Of a stretch of DNA of 64,000 nucleotides, positions 36,115-44,832 are shown in pieces. A program made the translations under genes and the position numbers. Below the pieces are notes generated by a model, which had not been told where the DNA came from, made no database searches, and worked only from the letters and a program-made list of their open reading frames with translations. The stretch's first letter is position 1. Every line of letters begins with the position of its first letter. This DNA comes from Mediterraneibacter glycyrrhizinilyticus (GTDB taxonomy: Bacteria > Bacillota > Clostridia > Lachnospirales > Lachnospiraceae), in the NCBI RefSeq assembly GCF_016902345.1, contig NZ_JACJLR010000003.1, forward strand, positions 124,001-188,000, given 5' to 3'.

Positions 36115-36654
36115 CTACAGCGTAGAGAGAAAAGCCCTCACAACCGAAGGATTCACATAAATCTCCAGCAAGATGCCCACCGCCAGGGCAGTCAGGACAA
36201 ACACGGTTTTCTGCCTGTTCCAGGGGCTTTTGGGGTAGGCCCAGCAGTACCATAACAGGATAAGATAAGCCGGGATATAGAATGTGAACTGAGGGAAAAC
36301 ACCTGCCAGACACAAAAAACTGCCCCTGATCCCCATGCTCAAAACCGCAGTGGAGATCAGAATGCCCGCCGACATGCCCGTCCAAAGCAGAAACAGAGCC
36401 GCCGTCACCCTCCTCATCTTTGTCACAGACAGAGCGAGAACTGCCAAAAACGGAAGGACTCGAAGCCGCAGCAGGTACCAGAGATATTCGCCCACTTCGA
36501 TCTTCACTGTCTGAAATTGATCCAGAAAATATTCGCTGAATATTCCAGGTTCTGCAACGTATTTTTTGGCCAGCAGGTTCACATAGAGCACTCCCAGCAG
36601 AAATCCCGGCATGAAAAGAGCAAGAAGCTGCTTTTTGGAATGAAGTATCTTCAA
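36115..36654 (-). CDS. Probable stage II sporulation protein M (SpoIIM-like)
   Basis: 179-residue protein with about five hydrophobic segments (near 10-27, 60-78, 85-105, 115-138 and 148-168). The sequence is weakly conserved, but a FPQFTFYIPAYL segment and the overall layout agree with short clostridial SpoIIM proteins, which act with SpoIID and SpoIIP in engulfment. Position supports this: in many Clostridia spoIIM follows a NUDIX hydrolase gene, as here (58 bases upstream). No xerD follows. Confidence 0.55.
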   Translation of the reverse strand: MKILHSKKQLLALFMPGFLLGVLYVNLLAKKYVAEPGIFSEYFLDQFQTVKIEVGEYLWYLLRLRVLPFLAVLALSVTKMRRVTAALFLLWTGMSAGILISTAVLSMGIRGSFLCLAGVFPQFTFYIPAYLILLWYCWAYPKSPWNRQKTVFVLTALAVGILLEIYVNPSVVRAFLSTL

Positions 36655-36712
36655 GATGTTTCCTCCCTCAGTTAAGATATTTCATTATATGCCGGCACTT
36701 TTTATTTATTCT

Positions 36713-37255
36713 TTAGTTTCTGTTATACTTCGTGTCATAGGCAAGGAGAGAAGATACTGTCTTTGCGTCCTCGATCTCCCCTGAAAAGATCTTCTCTTTC
36801 AGCTCGTCAATGGTATACGCCTTCAGCTCGATAAACTCATCCTCATCCAGATGCTGTTTTGACTGGATCAGATCCCGTGCCACATATACCTCGATCCGCT
36901 CGTTACAGAACGCGACCGTGGTCCTGAGATTGATCAGCCATTCAAGATTTTCGCTCCGATATCCGGTCTCTTCTTCCAGCTCTCTGGATGCACATCGGAT
37001 CCCCGGCTCATCCGCTTCATCGAGGGCCCCTGCCGGGATTTCCAGTGTATAACGGTCCAGGGCATTCCTGTACTGTCTGACCATCAGGATCCTTCCGTCC
37101 GGCATGACCGGGACCACAGCCGCAGCGCCCTTATGCTTGATAAAATCCCAGAGCACTGTATGATCTCCATTGATCTCCATTGTGTCCTGGTAGAAATCTA
37201 TGATCTTCCCTTTAAACTTCAACTCACGATTCAGACGTCTGATCTTCTCACTCAT
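36713..37255 (-). CDS. NUDIX hydrolase, ADP-ribose pyrophosphatase type
   Basis: 180-residue Nudix enzyme; this group cleaves ADP-ribose and related nucleotide sugars. The Nudix box runs from PAGALDEAD to SRELEEETGY, with the REL-EE core intact and one extra residue in the loop. The N-terminal beta domain and the RQYRNALDR segment are typical of ADP-ribose pyrophosphatases. The start at 37253-37255 has GGAG 9 bases upstream; the frame extends 13 codons further. Upstream of the SpoIIM-like gene. Confidence 0.88.
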   Translation of the reverse strand: MSEKIRRLNRELKFKGKIIDFYQDTMEINGDHTVLWDFIKHKGAAAVVPVMPDGRILMVRQYRNALDRYTLEIPAGALDEADEPGIRCASRELEEETGYRSENLEWLINLRTTVAFCNERIEVYVARDLIQSKQHLDEDEFIELKAYTIDELKEKIFSGEIEDAKTVSSLLAYDTKYNRN

Positions 37256-37354
37256 TTTTTCTTCTCCTCTCCCGCACCATTTTTGCGCTGTCATTTCCAG
37301 AACATCCCCGCCATCGGCAGACGGCTGTTCCCAACTCTTTCCTGTAGAATCAGA

Positions 37355-37378
37355 AAGCCCTCGTCTTTCGACAAGGGC
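37355..37378 (-). terminator. rny terminator
   Basis: AGCCCTTGTC and GAC-AGGGCT arms with a GAAA loop lie 25 bases after the rny stop; the 3' side continues TTTCTG. Confidence 0.6.
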
Positions 37379-37402
37379 TGTATCTTTTTTACCTGTTATG
37401 AT

Positions 37403-38962
37403 TTATTTCGCATAATCTGTTGCCCGTGATTCACGGATCACATTTACCTTGATCTGTCCGGGATATTCAAGTTCAAACTCAATCTGTTTTGCGATATCCC
37501 TGGCCAAAAGCACCATATCATCGTCAGATACCTGCTCTGGAACTACCATAACACGAATCTCTCTTCCTGCCTGAATAGCAAAAGACTTATCCACACCTTT
37601 AAACTGGTTGGTTATCTCTTCTAACTGTTTTAATCTGTTTGTATATGTTTCAATCGTTTCCCTTCTCGCACCCGGTCTTGCCGCTGAGATCGTATCAGCA
37701 GCCTGGACCACACAGGCGATCAGGCTCTGCGGTTCAACATCACCGTGATGCGATTCCACAGCATTGATCACCGTTGCAGATTCTTTGTATTTTCTGCAAA
37801 GATCCGCACCGATCTGAATATGTGAACCTTCCACATCATGATCTATGGATTTTCCTATATCATGCAGAAGCCCTGCCCGCTTGGCAATCCTTACATCCAA
37901 GCCGATCTCGCCTGCAAGGAGTCCCGCAAGCTGTGCCACTTCGATGGAATGTTTGAGGGCGTTCTGTCCATAGCTTGTTCTGAATTTCATGCGACCGAGA
38001 AGGCGGATCAGCTCCGGGTGGATTCCCGTCACACCTACTTCAAGAGCGGCGGCCTCTCCTTCCTCGCGGATCATGGTATCAACTTCTTTCTGCGCCTTTT
38101 CTACCATCTCCTCGATCCTTGCCGGATGGATTCGACCGTCTACGATCAAACGCTCAAGAGCAATCCTTGCCACCTCTCGGCGAATCGGATCGAACCCGGA
38201 AAGCACGACCGCTTCCGGAGTGTCGTCAATGATAAGTTCGACACCGGTGAGGGTCTCAAGTGTCCGGATATTCCGTCCCTCCCTGCCGATGATCCTTCCT
38301 TTCATCTCATCGCTGGGGAGCTGCACGACAGAGATCGTGGTCTCGGCCACGTGATCGGCCGCACAGCGCTGGATCGCATTGACAACAAACTCTTTCGCCT
38401 TTTTGTCTGCGTCTTCCTTGGCCTGCGTCTCCAGTTCCCGGATCATCTTTGCCGTGTCATGCTTAACATCTTCTTCAACAGTTTTCAACAGATATTCTTT
38501 TGCCTGTTCGGAGGTAAGTCCTGAGATTCGTTCCAGTTCCTGTACACGTTTCTGACTAAGTTCTTCTACCTTTGCTTCGCGCTGCCGCAGCTGTTCTTCC
38601 TTGGATGTCATCTTGTTTTCTCTGTGTTCGAGAATATCCGATCTCTTTTCAACCGCTTCTTCCTTTGCGAGCACTCTCTTTTCATAGCGCTGCAGTTCCG
38701 CTCTTCTCTCCTTTGTCTCTTTCTCAAGATCGTTCTTTGTCCTGATCGATTCTTCTTTCACTTCAAGAAGAGCTTCTTTCTTCGTTGTCTCCGCAGTTTT
38801 CACAGCATCGTCGATAATTTCCCGCGCTCTGCTCTCCGCATTCCCAATCTTACTCTCGGCATTCTTTTTCAGATTGGAAATCGTTGCAAAGTGGGTAATA
38901 ATACCGACTATCAACGCGAGGGCTACAGCAATGCCTATACATACACCTAGACTTAATTGCAC
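37403..38962 (-). CDS. rny: Ribonuclease Y
   Basis: Membrane-anchored endoribonuclease that starts bulk mRNA decay in Firmicutes. 519 residues: an N-terminal membrane helix (about 3-24), a long charged coiled coil (about 30-190), a KH domain with [12 protein letters not shown] (about 220) and the catalytic HD domain with [12 protein letters not shown] (about 365). The start is GTG (38960-38962) with GGAGG 7 bases upstream. It stands between recX and the NUDIX gene on the same strand; a terminator follows. Confidence 0.96.
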   Translation of the reverse strand: MQLSLGVCIGIAVALALIVGIITHFATISNLKKNAESKIGNAESRAREIIDDAVKTAETTKKEALLEVKEESIRTKNDLEKETKERRAELQRYEKRVLAKEEAVEKRSDILEHRENKMTSKEEQLRQREAKVEELSQKRVQELERISGLTSEQAKEYLLKTVEEDVKHDTAKMIRELETQAKEDADKKAKEFVVNAIQRCAADHVAETTISVVQLPSDEMKGRIIGREGRNIRTLETLTGVELIIDDTPEAVVLSGFDPIRREVARIALERLIVDGRIHPARIEEMVEKAQKEVDTMIREEGEAAALEVGVTGIHPELIRLLGRMKFRTSYGQNALKHSIEVAQLAGLLAGEIGLDVRIAKRAGLLHDIGKSIDHDVEGSHIQIGADLCRKYKESATVINAVESHHGDVEPQSLIACVVQAADTISAARPGARRETIETYTNRLKQLEEITNQFKGVDKSFAIQAGREIRVMVVPEQVSDDDMVLLARDIAKQIEFELEYPGQIKVNVIRESRATDYAK

Positions 38963-39043
38963 AGGAGCACCTCCTTATTTAATTTTCATTGTACATAATA
39001 TTTAAATACAACAGTTAAATTTTATACTGTTTTCACAACAATG

Positions 39044-39658
39044 TCAAGCATCCTCACCATAATTTTGTATCACTTGACGGACCGTTTCAAAACCGAATCC
39101 CTTCCGTGCCAGATAGGCGTAGATTTTCCGCATTTTCTGGTCATCCACTTCCCCGGGATCAAACCTTTTTTTCCTCAGAAGCGCCCGCACTGCTTCCTGC
39201 TCTTCGTCTTCTCCGTAACATGCCTCAAACGCTTCGTCGATCCGCTCCGTGGAAACCCCTTTCTGTGTCAAAAGCGCGCGAATCTCCCGTCTGCTCTTTG
39301 AATTTTTTCTGCTCCTGACAAAGTTTTCTGCAAAACGGCTGTCGTCCAGATATCCGAAAGAGCGGACATACTCCACTGCCTGGTCAGCTGCCTTTTCCGG
39401 ATACATCGCTCTGCGCAGTTTTTCCCGCAGGCCGTACTCGGTCCGGTCCATATCCTCCAGCAGATGCATCGCATACAGCTTTGCCCTCTTCAGGATAACT
39501 TCCTTTTCAATCTTTTCCACAGTATCCGGCGGAATCTCCGCCCCCTCTCTGATGCCGTATCTGGAGAGTTCGCTTTTGTAGAGCACGAATGCGAACTCTC
39601 CGTCCAGCCAGACCCGGAATTTTGTCTTCGCACAGGCTTCTGCTTTTGTAACGATCAT
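39044..39658 (-). CDS. recX: RecX family regulatory protein
   Basis: Binds RecA filaments and limits recombinase activity. 204 residues, all-helical, with three-helix repeats containing the YLDDSRFAENFVRSR and KRFDPGEVDDQKMRKIYAYLARKGF motifs; the last is the usual RecX C-terminal signature. It begins 40 bases after recA, the common recA-recX arrangement, and so shares the LexA-controlled promoter. Confidence 0.93.
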   Translation of the reverse strand: MIVTKAEACAKTKFRVWLDGEFAFVLYKSELSRYGIREGAEIPPDTVEKIEKEVILKRAKLYAMHLLEDMDRTEYGLREKLRRAMYPEKAADQAVEYVRSFGYLDDSRFAENFVRSRKNSKSRREIRALLTQKGVSTERIDEAFEACYGEDEEQEAVRALLRKKRFDPGEVDDQKMRKIYAYLARKGFGFETVRQVIQNYGEDA

Positions 39659-39698
39659 CCTTTACGCCTCTTTCCTGCCCGTTTGCCTCTCATACGCA

Positions 39699-40784
39699 TT
39701 ACGCTTCCTTCTTCGGGGGCTTTTCCGGTTTCAGTTTCAGGTCACTTTCCGCGCCCTCTCTTTTCTCTTCTGCCGCTTCTCCCTCTCCCGAGAGATGGTA
39801 ATGCGCCCTCACCTTTCTGTCCAGTTCCTCCATTACTTCCGGATGCGCCTCCAGATACGCCTTTGCATTCTCACGCCCCTGTCCGATCTTCTCTCCTTCA
39901 TATGCATACCAGGCACCGCTCTTTTTCACCAGATCTATGCCTGCAGCCAGATCAAGGATATCCCCCGCTCTGGAAATCCCCTTTCCGAACATGATGTCAA
40001 ACTCGGCTTCCTTGAATGGCGGCGCGATCTTATTCTTCACGATCTTGATCCTTGTTCTGTTCCCCACCATCTCTCCGCTCTGTTTGAGTGTCTCGATCCT
40101 TCTCACATCCATGCGGACAGACGCATAGAATTTCAGCGCCCGGCCTCCTGTGGTGGTCTCCGGATTTCCGAACATAACGCCGACTTTCTCCCTCAGCTGG
40201 TTGATAAAGATCACGATACAATTGGACTTGCTGATCACCGGGGTCAGCTTTCTGAGTGCCTGGGACATGAGTCTCGCCTGAAGCCCCACGTGGCTGTCTC
40301 CCATGTCTCCCTCTATCTCCTGTCTCGGCACAAGAGCCGCGACAGAATCGATAACGATAATATCGATCGCTCCGGAACGCACCATCGTCTCTGCGATCTC
40401 CAACGCCTGATCCCCGCTGTCCGGCTGCGAGATATAGAGCTCATCAATGTCCACGCCGATATTCTTCGCATAAACCGGATCCAGGGCATGCTCCGCATCA
40501 ATAAACCCCGCGATTCCGCCCCGTTTCTGCACCTCTGCGATCATATGCAGAGCCACTGTGGTCTTACCGCTGGACTCCGGGCCGTACACCTCGATCACAC
40601 GTCCCTTCGGCACACCTCCCAGCCCCAGTGCCAGATCCAGACTGAGACAGCCAGTCGGCACAGTCTCCACCGCCACGTGAGCACCGGACTCTCCCAGCCT
40701 CATGACTGTTCCTTTTCCAAAATCTTTTTCCAGCTTCGCGATCGCCGCATCAAGGGCTTTTTTCTTCTCTTCATTATTTGCCAT
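39699..40784 (-). CDS. recA: Recombinase RecA
   Basis: ATP-dependent strand-exchange protein and co-protease for LexA. 361 residues: an N-terminal helix, Walker [10 protein letters not shown] (about 67-75), the catalytic glutamate segment IDAEHALD, the DNA-binding loop with [23 protein letters not shown], and a C-terminal domain ending in a lysine-rich tail rather than the usual acidic one. AAGGAG is about 10 bases before the ATG. Co-transcribed with recX. Confidence 0.97.
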   Translation of the reverse strand: MANNEEKKKALDAAIAKLEKDFGKGTVMRLGESGAHVAVETVPTGCLSLDLALGLGGVPKGRVIEVYGPESSGKTTVALHMIAEVQKRGGIAGFIDAEHALDPVYAKNIGVDIDELYISQPDSGDQALEIAETMVRSGAIDIIVIDSVAALVPRQEIEGDMGDSHVGLQARLMSQALRKLTPVISKSNCIVIFINQLREKVGVMFGNPETTTGGRALKFYASVRMDVRRIETLKQSGEMVGNRTRIKIVKNKIAPPFKEAEFDIMFGKGISRAGDILDLAAGIDLVKKSGAWYAYEGEKIGQGRENAKAYLEAHPEVMEELDRKVRAHYHLSGEGEAAEEKREGAESDLKLKPEKPPKKEA

Positions 40785-40809
40785 AATCTATGTTCTCCTT
40801 CTCAGATAT

Positions 40810-40823
40810 CGAACAGTTGTTCG
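40810..40823. promoter_or_regulatory. LexA (SOS) box of recA
   Basis: CGAACAGTTGTTCG is a perfect match to the Gram-positive CGAAC-N4-GTTCG operator. It is placed 25 bases before the recA start and just downstream of the -10. Confidence 0.92.
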
Positions 40824-40834
40824 TGTACTTTATT

Positions 40835-40863
40835 ATACTATTATACTTATCTTGAAATGTCAA
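40835..40863 (-). promoter_or_regulatory. recA promoter
   Basis: TTGACA (40858-40863) with TAGTAT at 17 bp (40835-40840); overlapping TATAAT hexamers lie at 12 and 20 bp, so the exact -10 is uncertain. Confidence 0.6.
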
Positions 40864-40989
40864 CCATATTTTCAGACACTTTTCATTGGCATTCCCCCTG
40901 TTCTTTTCACGTTTTTCATATAGATTTCTGTCAAAGGATCCTGCTCCGACACTGGAGCACAGAATAAATCAGGACGCCTTGCGGCGTGA

Positions 40990-41015
40990 ATAAAAACGGC
41001 GGCAAGAACACCGCC
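40990..41015 (-). terminator. Terminator of the histidine phosphatase gene
   Basis: GGCGG/CCGCC stem with an 8-base loop, followed on the minus strand by GTTTTTATTC, 80 bases after the stop. Confidence 0.75.
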
Positions 41016-41095
41016 GATATCAACATCTATAGAGTAACACAGAAAAGCCGGAAATGCAAGTGTTCCCATACTCCCTGACCATGGAACGCAGCAGT

Positions 41096-41740
41096 TCATA
41101 CCGTCTTCCATTTCCGCACTTTTTCCCTGTAATAGATCACGCCCTCTTTCACGATGGACGCCTTCCCGGCTCTGATCTCCACCATGGTCACAGAACAGTT
41201 GGGCGGGACCTCATCCTGCCAGAATCCGGATACAGTTATCTTTCCCCGGATCCGGTTCAGCAGAGCCGTCATCGCGGCACCGTGTGTGGAGACGAGGACA
41301 TTTTTCTCTGCAAGATCTCTGCGGCTGCATATTTCATCAAGAAAGTCACCGGTCCTGTCATAAAGTTCCTTCACGCTCTCCGCACCCTCGGGAGGAATAT
41401 ACGACGCAGTATCCGTAAAAAACAGATTGAATGCATCGCTGCCATTCTCTCTGTGATCGCCTCCACTGTACATTCCTTCATAGATTCCAAATCCGATCTC
41501 CTGTAATCTCTCATCATCCAGAAGAAGGATATCCCGCCCTCTCAGTATGATCTCCGCCGTCTCTTTTGCCCTTTTCAGCGGGCTGGTATATGCAATGTCG
41601 ATCCTCAGATCCTTCATTCCCTCTGCTGTCTCTTCCGCCAGATGGCGCCCATAGCTGTTCAGAGGAATGTCCGTGCGCCCCTGCACCCTCTTCTCCCGGT
41701 TCCAGTCCGTCTCCCCATGTCTCACAATGTAAAGCATCAT
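41096..41740 (-). CDS. Histidine phosphatase family protein (phosphoglycerate mutase-like)
   Basis: 214-residue branch-1 histidine phosphatase. The phosphoaccepting histidine is in YIVRHGETDWN (His8), with Arg7, the second arginine in SPLKRAKETA, the acid residue in EIGFGIYEG, and the second histidine in VSTHGAAM. The set is complete, so it should be active; candidates are a broad phosphatase or a cobalamin-type (CobC-like) enzyme rather than glycolytic mutase. Two ATGs are adjacent, with GGAG upstream. Divergent from luxS, with which it shares a very short promoter region. Confidence 0.88.
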   Translation of the reverse strand: MMLYIVRHGETDWNREKRVQGRTDIPLNSYGRHLAEETAEGMKDLRIDIAYTSPLKRAKETAEIILRGRDILLLDDERLQEIGFGIYEGMYSGGDHRENGSDAFNLFFTDTASYIPPEGAESVKELYDRTGDFLDEICSRRDLAEKNVLVSTHGAAMTALLNRIRGKITVSGFWQDEVPPNCSVTMVEIRAGKASIVKEGVIYYREKVRKWKTV

Positions 41741-41803
41741 TCCTGCGCTCTCCTTCCTGGCTGATACCCCCTAATTTCACTTATGCTGCAAGCTGCAACA
41801 CTA

Positions 41804-41832
41804 AGTATACGCATTCCTCCCAAAAACGTCAA
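41804..41832 (-). promoter_or_regulatory. Promoter of the histidine phosphatase gene
   Basis: TTGACG (41827-41832), 17-bp spacer, TATACT (41804-41809). Confidence 0.65.
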
Positions 41833-41841
41833 CTGCCATGC

Positions 41842-41870
41842 TTGCCAGCTGCCCTTCCGGGCGATATAAT
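41842..41870 (+). promoter_or_regulatory. luxS promoter
   Basis: TTGCCA (41842-41847), 17-bp spacer, TATAAT (41865-41870). Only 9 bases separate its -35 from the -35 of the divergent promoter. A CCGGGG-CAG-CCCCGG hairpin (41879-41893) follows in the leader. Confidence 0.7.
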
Positions 41871-41939
41871 AAAACCGGCCGGGGCAGCCCCGGAACTTCC
41901 AGACCTGTTTTTCAGGGAAAAGAAAGGAATGATACGATC

Positions 41940-42425
41940 ATGGAAATGAAAAAGATAACCAGTTTTACAGTAGATCACATCCGCCTCGCTCCCGGGCTCT
42001 ATGTCTCCAGAAAAGACAGGGCGGGCGGGACTGTCATAACCACTTTTGATATCCGCATGACCAGTCCGAACGACGAACCGGTCATGAACACGGCTGAAGT
42101 GCATACGATCGAACATCTGGGCGCCACCTTCCTGAGGAACCATGAAACATACGCGGATTCTGTACTGTATTTCGGACCAATGGGATGCCGCACCGGGTTC
42201 TATCTCCTCCTTGCAGGGGATTATTCCTCTGCCGACATCGTCCCACTCATGAAAGAAATGTTTGCTTTCATCGCCGGATATGAGGGAGAGATCCCGGGTG
42301 CCTCTGCGAAAGACTGCGGAAATTATCTTGACATGAACCTTCCGATGGCAAGATACCTGGCCGCACGCTACCTGAAAGATGTGCTGACTGACATCCAGGA
42401 CAGCCAGCTCTATTACCCGGGATAG
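41940..42425 (+). CDS. luxS: S-ribosylhomocysteine lyase
   Basis: Cleaves S-ribosylhomocysteine to homocysteine and the autoinducer-2 precursor, part of the activated methyl cycle. 161 residues, the usual size, with metal ligands His55 and His59 in HTIEH, Cys126 in AKDCGN, and the catalytic Cys83 in MGCRTGFY. The ATG at 41940-41942 follows AAGGA by about 10 bases; a second ATG two codons on is possible, and the frame upstream overlaps the promoter. The pfs gene is not nearby. A large branched terminator follows. Confidence 0.95.
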   Translation: MEMKKITSFTVDHIRLAPGLYVSRKDRAGGTVITTFDIRMTSPNDEPVMNTAEVHTIEHLGATFLRNHETYADSVLYFGPMGCRTGFYLLLAGDYSSADIVPLMKEMFAFIAGYEGEIPGASAKDCGNYLDMNLPMARYLAARYLKDVLTDIQDSQLYYPG

Positions 42426-42472
42426 GCTCCGCCTTGTCCCGGCCCCTTTCTGCCTGCGGCGCAAAAATACAG

Positions 42473-42549
42473 ACAGACCGTGTGAGATTCTGTCTCCACA
42501 TACGGATCTTCTCCATATGTCCGGCAGCATTCTCTCCGGTCTGTTTTTT
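42473..42549 (+). terminator. Large branched terminator after luxS
   Basis: ACAGACCG (42473-42480) pairs with CGGTCTGT (42537-42544), followed by T6. Inside are GAGA/TCTC and a second stem ACATA/TATGT. Confidence 0.6.
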
Positions 42550-42564
42550 CATTCCACATCTTTT

Positions 42565-43101
42565 TCAGGTCCTTTTCTTCAGGACTTCCCTCCTGATGTA
42601 ACGGTAAGTCTTCTCTTCCCCCTCCTCAGCAAGCATAATGAGCAGCTTTTCCAGAAGCCTTCTCGTTTCCGGATGCATCAGCTCCCCGCCCTTTCCTCTG
42701 TTATAGTATTCCAGCGGGTCTCTGTCCGTATATTGACCGCTTCTGTAGACCTTGCTCGCCGCAATGCGGTCCAGAAACATCTCTACCACATATTTTACAG
42801 GCATCTTCATCCCGGCAAGGGTCCCGCTTCCGTCCAGACTGTAATCGATCCAGTACTCATAATGATGCCGGTTACGTCCTTTGTGATGGAGCCATGCCGA
42901 AGAGTATCCTCTTTCCTCCCGTTCTGCATTGTTTGGGCTTCGTGTCCCCTGATAATATCTGCACCCCACCCGGAATTCTGTCCAGCTGTATTTGGAGAGA
43001 TCATGGCAGATGCCCTGCCTGTACAGGCCCACGCGGAAGCATTCCTTCATAACCAGTATTTTGTGTTTCGTGATCGTACAGAAATGTTTTACTGCCTTCA
43101 T
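42565..43101 (-). CDS. DUF5662 family protein
   Basis: 178 residues, cytoplasmic, function unknown. Conserved polar motifs stand out: KHKILVMKECFRVGLYRQGICHDLSKYSW at the N-terminus (with an HD pair), WLHHKGRNRHHYEYW in the middle with four histidines, and an EYYNRGKGG segment. The histidine/aspartate pattern suggests a metal-binding helical enzyme related to HD-type hydrolases, but that is inference. It starts 15 bases after the stop of the GH13 gene on the same strand, so the two are likely co-transcribed. Confidence 0.75.
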   Translation of the reverse strand: MKAVKHFCTITKHKILVMKECFRVGLYRQGICHDLSKYSWTEFRVGCRYYQGTRSPNNAEREERGYSSAWLHHKGRNRHHYEYWIDYSLDGSGTLAGMKMPVKYVVEMFLDRIAASKVYRSGQYTDRDPLEYYNRGKGGELMHPETRRLLEKLLIMLAEEGEEKTYRYIRREVLKKRT

Positions 43102-43116
43102 TTTTCACTCTGATCT

Positions 43117-44817
43117 CTATCTGCTCACAAGCAGCGAAATACTTCTCTCCTTTAATTCTATGCTTTTCTGCTCCTCCAGGATCTCCGGCTTTTCAAGAAG
43201 CCCCTTCTCCGTTGTCCCTGCAAGGTGCCACTTTTTCCCTTTTCCAGGCGATGGCAGCGCGAACAGATGAGGGATCCAGTGCATATTATATGCTGCAAAA
43301 CAGGGCTCATCCGACTTATCCGCAGCTGCAAAGAGCCCCCCCAGCTGACGGCTTGCAACATCTGTCATAGCCTTCCACGCATTCTCTCCGTGATAGGAAA
43401 CGTCAGGCATACCGCATCCGTTCCGGTCCATTCCTCTGAGCTCATCATCCCTGTGAAGGCATTTGTGTTTCTTTCTGAATTCGATCAGACTCTTTACATA
43501 CCGGAACAGAGAATCATCTGTTTTGAGCCGGCTCCAGTTTACCCATGCAGTCTCATTATCCTGGCAATATACATTGTTGTTCCCTTTCTGGGAATTATAA
43601 AACTCGTCCCCGGCCAGGATGCACGGCGTCCCCTGCGATGTAAGAAGAAGGGTAAATGCATTTCTCACCTGGTTTTTCCGAAGTGCCATGACCGCTCTTT
43701 TTCTGCTCGGTCCCTCCGCCCCGCAGTTCCAGCTGTAATTAAAATCCGGTCCATCCTGGTTCCTCTCCCCGTTCTCTTCATTGTGTTTTCCGTCATAGGA
43801 TACCAGATCCCACAGTGTAAATCCGGTATGCCCGGTAATGTAATTGCACTTTCCGTCGCCGGCGGAATTATGTCCCAGTGCCCACATCACATCGCCGACC
43901 ATATTCTCATCGCCTTTAAGAAATCGGCGCATGACATTCTGATACCCATCGTCCTTGCGCATCAGTTTGATATCTTTTAGGAAAGGATCTCTGCTCAGGA
44001 TCTCCCACGGCACAGTATAAGGATTTACCACAAAACCGTCTATATGATATTCAAACATATAGAATTTCAGACACTCCAGCGCTGTCTGAACAGATGTCTT
44101 TTCTCCGAACGGCATCTCCAGTACGACTTCGATCCCTGCTTTATGGCACGCCCTGACCATATCTTTGAGTTCCACAGACGCACTCTTCCCCGCCGCATAG
44201 GAATGTTTTGGGGCGAAATAATATCCTTCCCCATATCCCCAGTAATTGATCTGTCCGTTCACACACTCTTCAAACTCATATACCGGCATACACTGGACCT
44301 GGTTGATCCCCAGTTCCTTCAGGTACGGAATTTTCTCTACAACACCAAGGAATGTCCCTTTATGGGCTGCTTTCGACGAACTGTGCTTTGTAAAACCGCG
44401 GACATGAAGGCTGTACGCCACCACCTCACTCCAAGGAATATGAAGCCTTTTATCTTCCTGCCAGTCATATCCGGAGGTGATGATTTTCCCTCTGACTTCG
44501 TGTTCCTGGAGATTCCGCCTTGTTCCAAAGGCCTTTTTCCCTGCGATTTCTTTCACATAGGGATCTATACATACCTTTTTGTTGATCCTGTAGTTATATT
44601 CATATTTCTCAACATTCCTGCCTTCAACAGAGAGATATCTCACCTCTCCGATCCCTTCTTCCTCCGGCATCTCAAACACGTATTCCGGAGCCATTTTTCC
44701 CGCTCTGTAGAGGAGCAGCTCACAGCTCTGTCCCTTCGGAACCTGTACCACAAAATTTACTCTGCCCTTCTCTGCATGCGCCCCAAAAGGCTGCGGGATT
44801 CCTTCTTTTTTGATCAT
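43117..44817 (-). CDS. GH13 glycogen-debranching (GlgX/isoamylase-like) homologue, apparently inactive
   Basis: 566 residues against about 690 for active GlgX. It has an N-terminal CBM48-like beta domain (1-95), then a recognisable GH13 barrel with conserved non-catalytic stretches (SLHVRGFTKH, YWGYGEGYYFAP, DLVSYDGKHNEENGE, LLAGDEF-like LAGDEFYNSQ, NNNVYCQDNE), so homology is sure. However, the nucleophile motif GFRFD reads GFVVN (259-265), the acid region IAEPW reads LMRKDD (285-290) and the third carboxylate HD reads HT (330-331). Region I is also altered. It is probably a carbohydrate-binding or regulatory pseudoenzyme. No frameshift is seen, and it is 15 bases downstream of the lipoprotein gene. 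Confidence 0.82.
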   Translation of the reverse strand: MIKKEGIPQPFGAHAEKGRVNFVVQVPKGQSCELLLYRAGKMAPEYVFEMPEEEGIGEVRYLSVEGRNVEKYEYNYRINKKVCIDPYVKEIAGKKAFGTRRNLQEHEVRGKIITSGYDWQEDKRLHIPWSEVVAYSLHVRGFTKHSSSKAAHKGTFLGVVEKIPYLKELGINQVQCMPVYEFEECVNGQINYWGYGEGYYFAPKHSYAAGKSASVELKDMVRACHKAGIEVVLEMPFGEKTSVQTALECLKFYMFEYHIDGFVVNPYTVPWEILSRDPFLKDIKLMRKDDGYQNVMRRFLKGDENMVGDVMWALGHNSAGDGKCNYITGHTGFTLWDLVSYDGKHNEENGERNQDGPDFNYSWNCGAEGPSRKRAVMALRKNQVRNAFTLLLTSQGTPCILAGDEFYNSQKGNNNVYCQDNETAWVNWSRLKTDDSLFRYVKSLIEFRKKHKCLHRDDELRGMDRNGCGMPDVSYHGENAWKAMTDVASRQLGGLFAAADKSDEPCFAAYNMHWIPHLFALPSPGKGKKWHLAGTTEKGLLEKPEILEEQKSIELKERSISLLVSR

Positions 44818-44832
44818 TCTTTCAGTCCTTTC

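Larger units (their letters stand above)
40785..41095. other. 311-bp intergenic region upstream of recA
   Basis: Contains the recA promoter and LexA box on the left. On the right are two short GC stems (TGCTCC/GGAGCA around 40941-40958 and ACGCC/GGCGT around 40972-40986) and the terminator of the phosphatase gene (40990-41015). No protein gene is supported. Confidence 0.6.

Noticed and set aside
40872-41111. 79-codon minus-strand frame between the phosphatase gene and recA
   Set aside because: Runs through the phosphatase terminator and the recA upstream region; no ribosome site.
41871-41939. SAH or SAM riboswitch in the luxS leader
   Set aside because: The leader is only about 65 bases with one short hairpin, and no riboswitch core was recognised.
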